From NCBI GenBank assembly GCA_948896875.1, contig CAQUWW010000004.1:1-64000 (forward strand): a stretch of 64,000 bases of DNA. The letters run 5' to 3'. The translations under genes and the position numbers were made by a program. The notes under the pieces are model-generated. The model was not told the DNA's origin. It saw only the letters and a list, made by a program, of their open reading frames with translations, and searched no databases. This DNA is from an uncultured Acetatifactor sp. (lineage in GTDB: Bacteria; Bacillota; Clostridia; Lachnospirales; Lachnospiraceae). Positions 45,935 to 54,419 of the stretch are shown here, piece after piece. Every line of letters begins with the position of its first letter. The first letter of the stretch is position 1.

Positions 45935-46891
45935 CTACAGGCTATCCAGCTTTTCTCTGACCCAGCGAAGTCTCTCCGTAGGGATATCCGAGGGAAGCGT
46001 ACAATCTGCGCCCAGGATAATGCCTGTTTTTCCGGCGGAGGCCAGAATTTTTTCCACCTCCTGCTCCACCTCTTCTCTGGAACCGGAGTAGAGAACTCCT
46101 CCCTTGCGATTGTCGAATCCACCCAGAACACAACGGCCGCCGAAATATTCCTTCCCCTCCTTCAAGGGCAGATTTTCCACATATATGGCCCAGTTTACAG
46201 CCTTCGAGGGATAATCCTGCCAGACTTCCACACGGTTGGGGTCTCCCGCCCAGCCGCAGCAGTGGAGGATATTATTCTCACTCAGAGTATTGGCATACTT
46301 GAGAACATCCAGCTCCGCGGGAGTGACCAGCCTGCGATACTCCTCTGCGGTAAAGCGGAAGGTTTCGGCATTCTGGACACAGTAATAGATACCGGTGGCT
46401 CCTGCCTCTGTAATGACTCTGCGGACCAGGGCCTTGACATCCTGAGCGATGACAGTAAACGCGTGACATACAGCCTCGGGATTCTCCCGCAGATGCTTCA
46501 TCAGAAGCTCCTCGCTGGTACCGAACCGCATCAGGGACATGGGGCAGAAGACATTGTAGAATACACAACATTCATCCTTTACGGCATCCACGATTGCTCT
46601 GACCCGATTGACTTGATTTGTGATATAGGGATGATCGTCACCCAGAGGTGTCAGACCAAACCAGCCTTCGGCACAGGTCACCTTTTCGATATAAGGATTG
46701 GGGTAGTTAAAATAGCCGTCGCACATTACCTTGATCATATCCATGCCGGCTTCCCGATAAAGCTTCAGATGCTGCTCTACCATTGCGGCGCCTGTATCTT
46801 CATCCGAAGAAAAATGATACCAGAAGCCCATGGGGACCTTGTCTACAGGTTCATTTTGAAATGCTTTTAATACTCTTTCTTTTTTTGTCAT
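45935..46891 (-). CDS. Uroporphyrinogen decarboxylase-like protein (URO-D/methyltransferase superfamily)
   Basis: TIM-barrel protein of 318 residues. The N-terminus TKKERVLKAFQNEPVDKVPMGFW is typical of the non-heme URO-D branch that includes corrinoid and CoM methyltransferases (MtaA, CmuA). Later motifs are LHCCGWAGDPNRVE, which may bind metal through His/Cys, and GGFDNRKGGVLY. No corrinoid protein or haem genes are nearby, so a haem role is unlikely; the methyl donor or acceptor is unknown. SD CGGAGGTC precedes ATG 46891 on the minus strand, read from the promoter at 46929-46957. Confidence 0.82.
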   Translation of the reverse strand: MTKKERVLKAFQNEPVDKVPMGFWYHFSSDEDTGAAMVEQHLKLYREAGMDMIKVMCDGYFNYPNPYIEKVTCAEGWFGLTPLGDDHPYITNQVNRVRAIVDAVKDECCVFYNVFCPMSLMRFGTSEELLMKHLRENPEAVCHAFTVIAQDVKALVRRVITEAGATGIYYCVQNAETFRFTAEEYRRLVTPAELDVLKYANTLSENNILHCCGWAGDPNRVEVWQDYPSKAVNWAIYVENLPLKEGKEYFGGRCVLGGFDNRKGGVLYSGSREEVEQEVEKILASAGKTGIILGADCTLPSDIPTERLRWVREKLDSL

Positions 46892-46928
46892 AGCGACCTC
46901 CGTTCTGAATCAATGGTTATTATTTTGT

Positions 46929-46957
46929 ATTGTATCTCTTTATGCAGGTTTTTGCAA
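46929..46957 (-). promoter_or_regulatory. Promoter of the URO-D-like gene
   Basis: On the minus strand: TTGCAA (46957-46952), 17-bp spacer and TACAAT (46934-46929), 38 bp before the start codon. Confidence 0.7.
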
Positions 46958-47041
46958 AGGTAAAAGAACTATTTCGGAAAAAAAGCGTTTATAAAGTTAC
47001 ACAGATCAGAAAAAGAGTGAGATTACAGGGGGTAGACTACT

Positions 47042-47986
47042 ATGAAAAAGACAGGACACATTGCTTTTTTATTAACAGGCTGTCTGCTGCTGGCCGGCTG
47101 TGGAGGCAAGCAGGATGCCGAACCTTTTGCAGGGAATGGCAATACTGTAGAAGGACAGGATGGCACAGGGCAGGAGGACAGTGATTCTCTGCCAACATCG
47201 GATAAAGAAACCGACGGAGGCGATTGGGAAGAAAGCCAGGGCGGAGAAGCAGAACGGGTGAAATACCGTATTGTGGACGGAGCCGAATCCGGTAATCTGG
47301 TACTGGCCGGAGAGGGATGGGGCAGTGTATACACGCTTACTCTGGGGGATGATTCGAAATATAAAGTCTGCCTGGACGGGGAAGAGGCGGACAAGGCTGC
47401 GTTGGAAGACGGCATGATGGTAGAGATCGGAAATGCTTATATTATGGAGACATTTCCCGGCCAGCTGGGAGGAGACCTTACTATCTATGCCTACAGCCGG
47501 GGGACACAGCAGAACCCGGGCGGCGAGTATTATGACTTGTGCGGGCTGTATCTCCAGGTGCTGAATGATCTGTGGGAAAAAGATAATGGTCTTAACAGTG
47601 AGGTTACGTATGTCAGCGTGGATTTGTCAGAGGCCCCCGGAGAGCTGACAGACGGGGAGAAGAGTGCTATTGCGTGGATTTTCGGTTGTCAGCATCAGGT
47701 GGAATCGCTTACGATGACACAGGAGGAGCTGGCGGAGGCAGGATATCTGACGGAGCTGGAAATGAGCAACAAGAGTAAGCTTTATCAGTGGGAGGATGGC
47801 GTATTATTCCAGATTACTGCCGTCCAGTGGGAAGATGGAGAGATTTATTCCCTGCCAGTGATAAAATTTGATGCCAGTAAGTGGCGCAGTCCCAGGGGAG
47901 CTTATTTTTTCTCCGATTGCTTTGCGGTCTGGCCGGAGATGGGGACATGGAGCGGCTACGAAATCGGCGGGGAGGCGATTTCGTGA
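47042..47986 (+). CDS. Predicted lipoprotein of unknown function
   Basis: Exported protein of 314 residues that I do not recognise. The lipoprotein signal (KKTGHIAFLLTGCLLLAGCGG) has lipobox LLAGC, and an acidic Gly/Asp/Glu-rich tether spans about residues 25-75. The folded part has a small beta domain (about 78-150, YKVCLDGEEADKAALEDGM) of the kind often seen in Lachnospiraceae lipoproteins, then an alpha/beta region ending at WSGYEIGGEAIS. Four cysteines occur beyond the lipobox. SD CAGGGGGTAG precedes ATG 47042. It stands alone between divergent and opposed genes. Confidence 0.75.
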   Translation: MKKTGHIAFLLTGCLLLAGCGGKQDAEPFAGNGNTVEGQDGTGQEDSDSLPTSDKETDGGDWEESQGGEAERVKYRIVDGAESGNLVLAGEGWGSVYTLTLGDDSKYKVCLDGEEADKAALEDGMMVEIGNAYIMETFPGQLGGDLTIYAYSRGTQQNPGGEYYDLCGLYLQVLNDLWEKDNGLNSEVTYVSVDLSEAPGELTDGEKSAIAWIFGCQHQVESLTMTQEELAEAGYLTELEMSNKSKLYQWEDGVLFQITAVQWEDGEIYSLPVIKFDASKWRSPRGAYFFSDCFAVWPEMGTWSGYEIGGEAIS

Positions 47987-48026
47987 ATCTACATGAGTGT
48001 TTCTTGAAATACTGGGGGAGAACATG

Positions 48027-48420
48027 CTATATATGGTTATCCCTCTGTTCCTTTTTCTGGTAACGCCGGTTTTTGTTCTTTCCGGATACTCTGATTACAT
48101 CCCGTTCCACTAATATCTTCAGCAATTCCCTTACTCTGGAGGCCTTCAACCCGATAAGGGCCGAGATATCGTCGGTCCGATATTCTGTTCCGATATCCAT
48201 ATATTCCGTAATCTGTCGAAGCCGTTCTTCTGTTATCGCCGATTTTTTATCGCCGATTTTTATCGCCATTTTTTATCGCCGATTTTTTGTATTGAGGTTT
48301 TTGACCAAAAAGTAATTGTAAAAATGCTCGATCAAGGAAATATTCTTCTATTACCTTTGGCATAATCTAACCCTGGCTTTCCAATACTGCATAGATATCC
48401 GGTACACCACTACCAAAAAT
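48027..48420 (-). pseudogene. Decayed 3' end of an AAA-4/RecG-like ATP-binding protein gene
   Basis: Only the C-terminal end remains, split over frames on the minus strand. From 48420 one frame reads IFGSGVPDIYAVLESQG then a stop; after it the same frame reads PKVIEEYFLDRAFLQLL, then KSAIKNGDKN and a stop. From 48269 another frame gives an 80-residue winged helix ending KNKNRRYQKKE. The join is a run of near-repeats of CGGCGATAAAAA, where loss or gain of A shifts the frame. The order matches the tail of AlbA_2/AAA-4 helicase-like proteins. The 5' part is missing; the remnant abuts the sigma-factor promoter. Confidence 0.7.
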
Positions 48421-48433
48421 TTCCTATTTTGTG

Positions 48434-48465
48434 TAACAAAATACTCTGCATGATTCGTTATAATT
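48434..48465 (+). promoter_or_regulatory. ECF-type promoter of the sigma-factor gene (copy 1)
   Basis: TAAC (48434-48437), 18-bp spacer and CGTTATAATT (48456-48465), 34 bp before the sigma-factor start. The same two blocks with the same spacing recur at 49739-49770. The -35 AAC and -10 CGT blocks are usual for ECF sigma promoters, so autoregulation is likely. Confidence 0.7.
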
Positions 48466-48499
48466 ATATAAGGGAAAACTCAGCTATGATGGGGGAAAT

Positions 48500-49060
48500 A
48501 TGATATTACTGATGATGATAGACTCTCCGGAGGACAGGAGAAAATTTTGCATCCTGTACGAGGAATACAGATATTTAATGTATAAGGTCGCTATGGACAT
48601 TCTGCACGACTGTTATCTGGCGGAGGATGCGGTACACAATGCATTTGTGAAGGTGGCCCATAATATGGGGAATGTGGCAGAGACGGACAGTAGACAGACG
48701 AAGAGTTATTTAATCATAATCACCAGAAATGCAGCCATAGATATTTTCAGAAAGAGAAAAAAGCAGATGCAGAGAGAAATCACCACAGATGAAATAGAAG
48801 AGGAGAAAATGCCTGCGACCTGTATGGAGGAAGAGGATATCGAAAATGAGGTGCTGAATATTCTGAAGAATCTTCCTGAAAAGTACAGGGATATATTTCT
48901 ACTGAAATACTCGGCGGATATGGATAACCGTGAGATAGCAAAGGTGTGCGGTATCAAGGAAGGCACAGTGAGACAGCGACTTGCCCGGGGAAAGACGCTG
49001 ATTGAAGACGAGCTTAAGAAGCTGGAGGAGGGCGGATATGCGGCATATGGAAGTAACTGA
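48500..49060 (+). CDS. RNA polymerase sigma factor, ECF/sigma-70 family
   Basis: Alternative sigma factor of 186 residues. Region 2 (about residues 18-88) includes YLMYKVAMDILHDCYLAEDAVH and KSYLIIITRNAAIDIFRKRKK. A short acidic linker follows, then region 4 (about 118-172) with LPEKYRDIFLLKYSADMDNREIAKVCGI and GTVRQRLARGK. No region 1.1 or 3, as expected for ECF factors. SD GGGGGAAAT precedes ATG 48500. The stop overlaps the next gene (putative anti-sigma) by 23 bp, so the pair is translationally coupled. Confidence 0.92.
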   Translation: MILLMMIDSPEDRRKFCILYEEYRYLMYKVAMDILHDCYLAEDAVHNAFVKVAHNMGNVAETDSRQTKSYLIIITRNAAIDIFRKRKKQMQREITTDEIEEEKMPATCMEEEDIENEVLNILKNLPEKYRDIFLLKYSADMDNREIAKVCGIKEGTVRQRLARGKTLIEDELKKLEEGGYAAYGSN

Positions 49061-49721
49061 TGAATGGCTCTATAAGTATATGCCGATGGTGGATGAAGCG
49101 ATGATCAGAGAGCTTGAAGAGAGCACAGACTATACATATCAGTTCTCTGACAGATTTGAGCGGAAGATGAAGCGGCTGATATGGAGGGAGGCACACTGGT
49201 GGCTGAATGCTGGATACAGGCAGTTGAAACATGTGGCACTCCTGGGAATTTGTGTTGTGGCTTCCGTACTTTTACTGTCCTTGAGCGTGGAGGGAAACCG
49301 GATTAAATTCTTTGAGACGGTCAGCACTATGCTGGAGAGTTCTGTGCTGTATACTTACTTTACAGATGAACCGGAAGGAGAATTTCAGGCCAGAGAACCG
49401 GGATATCTGCCGGAGGGGTACAGGGAAACTGAGAGGAGTTTATCGGATATACATATGCTTTTGGTGTATGAGAATGACAGGGGTGAAATGATAACGTGGG
49501 AGCAGATACTTGCCTCAGATGGTGCCAGTGTGGGAATGGATACGGAATATGATGCTCGTGAAACAAAAGAAGTGAATGGAAAGTTTGTTACAGTTTATCT
49601 TTATTCTGATGGGTTTAAAGCTGCATATTGTGAATTTAAGGAATCTGTGTTTATACTGACAGCTGATAATTTATCAGTGGATGCAATCTGTAAAATGTTT
49701 ATGTTTACAGGGTATCGGTAA
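49038..49721 (+). CDS. Putative anti-sigma factor with DUF4367-like extracellular domain
   Basis: Membrane protein of 228 residues. The cytoplasmic N-terminal part (1-64) would bind the sigma factor; there is no HxxxCxxC zinc motif. One membrane helix lies at about 65-85 (VALLGICVVASVLLLSL). The outside part begins near FETVSTMLESSVLYTYF and contains PGYLPEGYRETERS, the typical DUF4367 opening, with the remaining strands to the end. ATG 49038 has GGAGGAGGGCGG upstream, inside the sigma gene. Coupling to the sigma gene is the main reason for the anti-sigma call. Confidence 0.8.
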   Translation: MRHMEVTDEWLYKYMPMVDEAMIRELEESTDYTYQFSDRFERKMKRLIWREAHWWLNAGYRQLKHVALLGICVVASVLLLSLSVEGNRIKFFETVSTMLESSVLYTYFTDEPEGEFQAREPGYLPEGYRETERSLSDIHMLLVYENDRGEMITWEQILASDGASVGMDTEYDARETKEVNGKFVTVYLYSDGFKAAYCEFKESVFILTADNLSVDAICKMFMFTGYR

Positions 49722-49738
49722 ATAATTTCTGGAAAATT

Positions 49739-49770
49739 TAACGAACAGATTATACTGTTTCGTTATAATT
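49739..49770 (+). promoter_or_regulatory. ECF-type promoter of the secreted-protein gene (copy 2)
   Basis: TAAC (49739-49742), 18-bp spacer and CGTTATAATT (49761-49770), identical in both blocks and spacing to the copy before the sigma gene. It lies 41 bp before ATG 49811 and marks the secreted protein as a probable target of the sigma factor. Confidence 0.7.
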
Positions 49771-49810
49771 TTAATACCAAAGGAAGGAGGAAGAGAGCAG
49801 GGGGAAATTG

Positions 49811-50215
49811 ATGCGGCAAGTGACAGGAGTTGTGGTTTGCGTATGCATGTTGCTGTGTGGAGGTGTTTCACCGATTACAGCTGTTGCAAAAGAAGCGAAT
49901 ATACAGATTGAGCCAAGATTGGCTTATATTTCTGCATATAATGTACAGCTTTCTATTTCTGATAACGGAGTTGCAACAATAACGGGTTCTGTAATGGGCA
50001 AGGCTGGTGTTACGCATACTTATGTAAAGGTTACTTTGCAGAAGAGTGAATCCGGAACATGGACAGATGTGGAATCATGGGAAGCATCCAGCGACAGCAG
50101 AAAGTCGTCTGTTGATACAACCTATCAGGTTTCCAGAGGCACATACCGTCTTGTTATGACATGCAGTGCAAATAGTGAGAGCACATCTGCAACATCAGCA
50201 ACGAAGACCTATTAA
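49811..50215 (+). CDS. Small secreted beta-sandwich protein, DUF6147-like
   Basis: Exported protein of 134 residues. A signal peptide spans about 1-27 (VVVCVCMLLCGGVSPITAVAK); the mature part reads PRLAYISAYNVQLSISDNGVATITGSV and then short strands with TYVKVTLQKSESGTWTDVESW, a Greek-key-like pattern. I link it to DUF6147 from memory of Lachnospiraceae proteins; function unknown. ATG 49811 has GGGGGAA upstream; a TTG just before is not needed. It is expressed from its own ECF-type promoter and may form a unit with the two genes that follow. Confidence 0.75.
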   Translation: MRQVTGVVVCVCMLLCGGVSPITAVAKEANIQIEPRLAYISAYNVQLSISDNGVATITGSVMGKAGVTHTYVKVTLQKSESGTWTDVESWEASSDSRKSSVDTTYQVSRGTYRLVMTCSANSESTSATSATKTY

Positions 50216-50263
50216 GTATTATATAATAATATTATTGAACAGCACAAGACAGGAGATCGTGAA

Positions 50264-50689
50264 GTGAATTATTCGACAGGATTTCGTTCGGTGTCATTGG
50301 AGGAGGATCTGGAGGGGCTTGATGAGGCATATGACCAATGGCTGGAATTTCTTGATGCTAATGTGTTGTTGCAGCAAAGAAAATACTCGTGGTTTTTGAC
50401 GCCTATACAAGGAATGCGGGAGGATGAATTTGAGGAGCCCCAATATTATTTGGGTTCTAAAAGAAGATATAATCCCAAATTTATGTCAGAAGAATATCAT
50501 GAGTATCGCCGCAATATAACAGTGATGATGAAGCAGGGCAGGGAAGAGCTGTTGGCGGCACTTAAGACAAAAAATGGGGAGAATGGTCTGGCGGCAAAGA
50601 TTCTTACAAATCTTATGAATGACAGTACAGACTTCTGGGTGAAGACCAGAGAGCTGTGGCCTGATGAGAAAGGGACAGCCAGAGGATAA
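50264..50689 (+). CDS. Unrecognised small acidic protein
   Basis: Soluble, helical, acidic protein of 141 residues without a signal or membrane helix. Tryptophan and tyrosine are frequent (DQWLEFLDANVLLQQRKYSWFL, EEPQYYLGSKRRYNPKF). It uses GTG 50264 as start, set by AGGAG 8 nt upstream. It follows the secreted protein by 48 bp and precedes another unknown gene by 20 bp, so it is probably in the sigma-controlled transcript. I cannot name a family. Confidence 0.65.
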   Translation: MNYSTGFRSVSLEEDLEGLDEAYDQWLEFLDANVLLQQRKYSWFLTPIQGMREDEFEEPQYYLGSKRRYNPKFMSEEYHEYRRNITVMMKQGREELLAALKTKNGENGLAAKILTNLMNDSTDFWVKTRELWPDEKGTARG

Positions 50690-50709
50690 GATTCCCATGA
50701 TCAGATACG

Positions 50710-51495
50710 ATGATGACCAATCATACGCAGGCATCAAATTCTTTATCCTACGGATGGACGCCTATTTCTGCGAAGGGTTCTTCCAGGACAATTGCAGAAG
50801 CGCTGAAGGAACAGGGATATGACATTGAAAAAAACCCCATAAAGGTTGATATTTCCAGAGAAGCAATAGAAAAATACAGGCAAATGCTCCAGAGCAGCAA
50901 GCAGGAAAGCCGTATAAAGATAGTGTATGGACAGCAGCAACCCGCAAAAGACCCGGTGACATATGGAGAGAATGGTTGCCCGGATAAAGAGGAGTTTGTG
51001 AATTATCATAAAATGATAAACAAAAAGTTAAATCTGAATGATTATTATAATCCTTATGTATCCATGAAAGATAAGACCTTCATGCTCTTGGAGGCCTATG
51101 GAAAATCCTATGACGAAATCGTAAAGGGTTATGAAAACGGCACGAGGGAAAAGTATATCATTGACATGGATGTGGAGGGGTATTATCGAAAGGCCACAAT
51201 GGAAGAAGAATTGGCCCTCTTGCACAAGGAGTTTGAGATGGACGCTGATACGCTGGAAAGAACTATCTTGAAAGCCGACTGCTTTATGCGTCGGATTGAT
51301 GCCGAAAATTCCGATGAATGGCTTGCTATGGGGATAACGAGCCTGGGAGAGGCGGCGAAAGCCAAGTCGTTCTATGAGCAGATGAAGGACGAAGAGAAGC
51401 TGACAGACCTGAAACAAAAGCTTATGGATGCGGCAAATTTATTTATCAGTCAGTATCAGCAGTTCGGGGGAAGAAGATTTAACGTTGTGGTGTAG
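50710..51495 (+). CDS. Unrecognised protein, Lachnospiraceae-type
   Basis: Soluble protein of 261 residues. The start NHTQASNSLSYGWTPISAKGSSRTIAEALKEQGYDIE is followed by a helical charged body (residues 55-250) with IEKYRQMLQSSKQESR. There is no signal peptide. The style (disordered Ser/Thr-rich N-terminus, then Glu/Lys helices) resembles the protein at 55784-56485, though they are not clearly homologous. Translation signals before ATG 50710 are weak; coupling to the upstream gene is likely. Confidence 0.65.
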   Translation: MMTNHTQASNSLSYGWTPISAKGSSRTIAEALKEQGYDIEKNPIKVDISREAIEKYRQMLQSSKQESRIKIVYGQQQPAKDPVTYGENGCPDKEEFVNYHKMINKKLNLNDYYNPYVSMKDKTFMLLEAYGKSYDEIVKGYENGTREKYIIDMDVEGYYRKATMEEELALLHKEFEMDADTLERTILKADCFMRRIDAENSDEWLAMGITSLGEAAKAKSFYEQMKDEEKLTDLKQKLMDAANLFISQYQQFGGRRFNVVV

Positions 51496-51633
51496 CAGAA
51501 AAAAATGACATATACTGCATAACAATGAAGAAGAGCATTCATGCTGAATATTGCCTAATGTAATCATGCGATTGAATCCGTCAGCGTTATGCAGTCTGGT
51601 TTTACGGCAAGTGAAAGCGTTAAGCAGTATAAA

Positions 51634-51679
51634 ATACAGGTAATTGTTCAGGATTCTTTGACAGAATGATTACCTGTAT
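51634..51679 (+). repeat. Inverted repeat in the gap after the unknown-gene cluster
   Basis: Perfect 11-bp arms ATACAGGTAAT (51634-51644) and ATTACCTGTAT (51669-51679) with a 24-nt loop and no T run. It is the only clear feature of the 334-bp gap 51496-51829. Confidence 0.6.
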
Positions 51680-51829
51680 AGCTACATGTCATAACCTAAA
51701 ATGTTCTAAAGAGTAAAGATGCAGGGTGAAGATAACTTCAAAAGAATATATGTTTTCCCATAGGATACTTTTCGGTCTGCTACTTTTGTTACATATACTC
51801 CTGCGTTCCCGACGATATAGCGTCCCGTT

Positions 51830-52720
51830 TCAATAATAATCCTTGCGCCTATCCGTACAGGTTAAATTCTTCAAATACGAAACAAGTGTATCGGGGTAAT
51901 TGCCGTTCATGACATCTCTTGTCATCATTCGGACGGCATATTCCTCAAAAGCATTCAGCTGGCCTGCGTCATCACCGGATAAATAGTAGGATTCATCAAT
52001 GTCAGGATATTCCCGTTTGGTTGCCACCACCATATCCGCAATCTCCACAACAGCAGGATGGACAACATGGTGCAAGAATTCATGTATCACAGAATCTGCC
52101 CGGAACGCACCGGAGCAGAAAATAAAGCAATTTTGGTCCAGATGGTAGTCGGCGGAGTAAACGCACTTGACCGGATTAATAATGATCTGAATATCCTGCA
52201 CTGGGGAGCCATATTTGGATACACATATATCCAGGCATTTATCAATCATCTGAAGTGCTGCTTCGTGTCTGACATTTTGCGTGGAAAGCCATTCCTGCTC
52301 CCATTTCAAATAATCCGTGAAAGCTTCACTGGTTAATATCTCGGAGAGTGCCTTTGGGAAGTCGGATATCCATTCCCACAGCATTTGATCCCGCTCGTGG
52401 TCTGCAATGTTGGTGGCCCCCATGATTTGCGCACGAAATGTGTCATAGTCACGGAACTGTGAAGAATCCGGCAGAAGATAGAACGACGCTTTCTCCAGAA
52501 TTGCCGCCCTGGGCCAGTATGGGTAGACCTGGCAGGTATTCTGCTTCACCCCCGCAAAAAAGTGCGGCACTTTCCCGGCATCAATGTACCTTTGGAGGAA
52601 AGCGATATGATCTTGGCTTCGACCCATGGTATAATAGTCATACCCACACTGTAACAGCGCAAAGTAGATTGCCGATATTTCCGGGATGTTTGAAATTGTA
52701 ATATGCTTTGCACTGTCCAT
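51830..52720 (-). CDS. Unrecognised protein with an HExxH zinc-protease motif
   Basis: Soluble protein of 296 residues. Near residue 220 it has VIHEFLHHVVHP, an HExxH motif, and about 45 residues later NAFEEYAVRMM, whose glutamate could be the third zinc ligand of a gluzincin. The N-terminal part (CGYDYYTMGRSQDHIAFLQ) is helical. No signal peptide is present, so a cytoplasmic role is expected. ATG 52720 is chosen because AAAGGTGG lies upstream. It follows the gene at 52765-53256 on the same strand after 44 bp. I cannot assign a family. Confidence 0.7.
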   Translation of the reverse strand: MDSAKHITISNIPEISAIYFALLQCGYDYYTMGRSQDHIAFLQRYIDAGKVPHFFAGVKQNTCQVYPYWPRAAILEKASFYLLPDSSQFRDYDTFRAQIMGATNIADHERDQMLWEWISDFPKALSEILTSEAFTDYLKWEQEWLSTQNVRHEAALQMIDKCLDICVSKYGSPVQDIQIIINPVKCVYSADYHLDQNCFIFCSGAFRADSVIHEFLHHVVHPAVVEIADMVVATKREYPDIDESYYLSGDDAGQLNAFEEYAVRMMTRDVMNGNYPDTLVSYLKNLTCTDRRKDYY

Positions 52721-52764
52721 GGCCAAATTCACCACCTTTCTGATAATGAATCATATTTCTTCCA

Positions 52765-53256
52765 CTAGTAGAAGAACCCTTCACGCCGAAGCAGCTTCGC
52801 AAACTCAAAAATCTGCTTTCCCTCAACATCAAATGGGAAAACAAAGGAAAATCCGATTTCTTTTTCATCGCAGGCCCGGATATTCTCTTTCAATTCCTGA
52901 ACTGTCTGTCCGGGATGGTAGAAGTCCGCAAGGTAATCTTCCACGCCGTATGCTTCAAATTCCTGTTCGGCAAACTTGTCAAAAGAATATGCCAGTGCCG
53001 CGGTTCGATTCAGCTTTGTAGATACGGATATTTTATCAAACTGAATCTCAATATCACAAAAGCCCTTTACACCGATCACCGGGATGGGATAGGATTCTCG
53101 AAACCAATTTCCGTTTTCATCCTTGTGATAGTGTCCGCTATACCAACCGGATTCCAGTTCAAAAATTCTATGAGACAGGGAGTGGACAATTTCTGCCTGC
53201 TTCAGTTCCAACCGATAATAGGCATCATTGATTTCATTAAATAGTTGCTTATCCAT
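52765..53256 (-). CDS. Unrecognised protein
   Basis: Soluble protein of 163 residues. The first 50 residues are helical (AYYRLELKQAEIVHSLSHRIFELE); a beta-rich part follows with GHYHKDENGNWFRESYPIPV and VKGFCDIEIQFDKISVSTKL. No catalytic motif is seen. AAGGAATGG precedes ATG 53256 on the minus strand. It is the first gene of a two-gene unit with the HExxH protein, which may be a toxin-like or regulatory pair, though nothing in either sequence proves this. Confidence 0.65.
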   Translation of the reverse strand: MDKQLFNEINDAYYRLELKQAEIVHSLSHRIFELESGWYSGHYHKDENGNWFRESYPIPVIGVKGFCDIEIQFDKISVSTKLNRTAALAYSFDKFAEQEFEAYGVEDYLADFYHPGQTVQELKENIRACDEKEIGFSFVFPFDVEGKQIFEFAKLLRREGFFY

Positions 53257-53498
53257 ATAACCATTCCTTCATCCGAATATAAAATATACTGTCATTATAG
53301 CACTAAAACAGGGGTTTTTCCACGCTTTTTCACACAAAATGCCAGCCGTAACAGCCGGGATTGTAATTTTCAGCATTGTAATTTTCAGAAGAAAGTTTCT
53401 TTTTGGGGAATTGTATGCCAGCTGAAAATAGATTATATTGTTATTGATCATTTTTTATTTACCTGAAAGCGTATGCGTATAGGAAAGGATGTGATATC

Positions 53499-54030
53499 AT
53501 GGGAATGGCAGAATGTGAACCCGGAAAAGATGAGAAAATAGACGGCATTATATATGATATGTCGCCTGCGCCGGGATTTCAGCATGGAATTGTGAACGGG
53601 AATCTGTATACAATCATCAGGAAAGGCTTAAAGGGTAGTATATGTCTGGTGTCCATAGAAAATCTGGACTTTAAGTATCATCCGGATGAGAATGATGATT
53701 ACCTGTGCCCGAAAGAATTTGAAAGGCGGCTCCTACAGTGGGACTCCAAAGTTCATTGCAGAGATACTAAGCCCCTCTACCGCAAAGAGGGACAGGGGAA
53801 TGAAAATGGCAATATACGAAAAGGCAGGCGTGGAGGAGTATTGGCTTATATCTCCGGAGGGGCATCTGGAAATCTATTATCTGGAGGATGGCAGATATCA
53901 TTTGGAAGAGAATTATATATTGCAGGATGATGCGGAGCAGGCATACTATAATGCAGATACCGAGATTCACTTGCGGGACTTTCCACATATCAGGATGGCG
54001 CTATGGGAGATTTTTGAAGGAGTGGAATAA
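53499..54030 (+). pseudogene. Decayed Uma2 family (DUF820) gene
   Basis: Two frames together cover a Uma2 protein. The first (53499 to about 53712) has DGIIYDMSPAPGFQHGIVNGNL and NLDFKYHPDENDDYL; the second (about 53713-54030) has GTPKFIAEILSPSTAKRDRG and GVEEYWLISPEG. The strand with the PDISVICD motif is missing at the join (near 53706-53720), so a deletion of about 20 bp caused the frame change. The N-terminus also lacks the usual helix before the first motif. The intact relative at 37295-37840 shows what was lost. Confidence 0.8.
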
Positions 54031-54098
54031 ACTGCCTGAAAATGGAAATCCTTATATTTGTAACTTACAGGTTGCAGAATAGGGGATGCAGGCAGGAA

Positions 54099-54302
54099 AT
54101 GATATCGTTTTTGGAAATGGTGCAGCGTTATCCGATTGGCGCGGAGGTAAATGTGCAGGCAGGAGACAGGGAAGAAAAGCGCCGGGAAATACTGGGATAT
54201 GAGTATTATAATGGGACGGGATACCTGGTTTTTCGGGATAATGAGAAGGTGAATGTAGAGCAGGTGGCAGGTTTCGGTTGTCCTCGGACGGAAAATTTTT
54301 GA
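54099..54302 (+). CDS. Small protein of unknown function
   Basis: Sixty-seven residues (from ATG 54099; an in-frame ATG at 54042 would add a hydrophobic, less convincing start). It begins SFLEMVQRYPIGAEVNVQAGD and ends KVNVEQVAGFGCP; the pattern of strands suggests a small beta barrel. GGGGATGCAGG lies upstream. It lies 68 bp past the decayed Uma2 gene and may belong to the same decayed region. Confidence 0.5.
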   Translation: MISFLEMVQRYPIGAEVNVQAGDREEKRREILGYEYYNGTGYLVFRDNEKVNVEQVAGFGCPRTENF

Positions 54303-54419
54303 TTTTAAAAATTTTAAAGAAATGGAGTTTCTTAATAAAATATTAGGCAAGTCACAATAGAATAGTAAAATTTCTGGACCCTTTTGTCTTTATAATCAGA
54401 TAGTGACAGGAGGGTTTTT

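Noticed and set aside
45719..46870. Open frame of 383 codons on the plus strand
   Set aside because: It is antisense to the URO-D-like gene, which has motifs, a ribosome binding site and a promoter.
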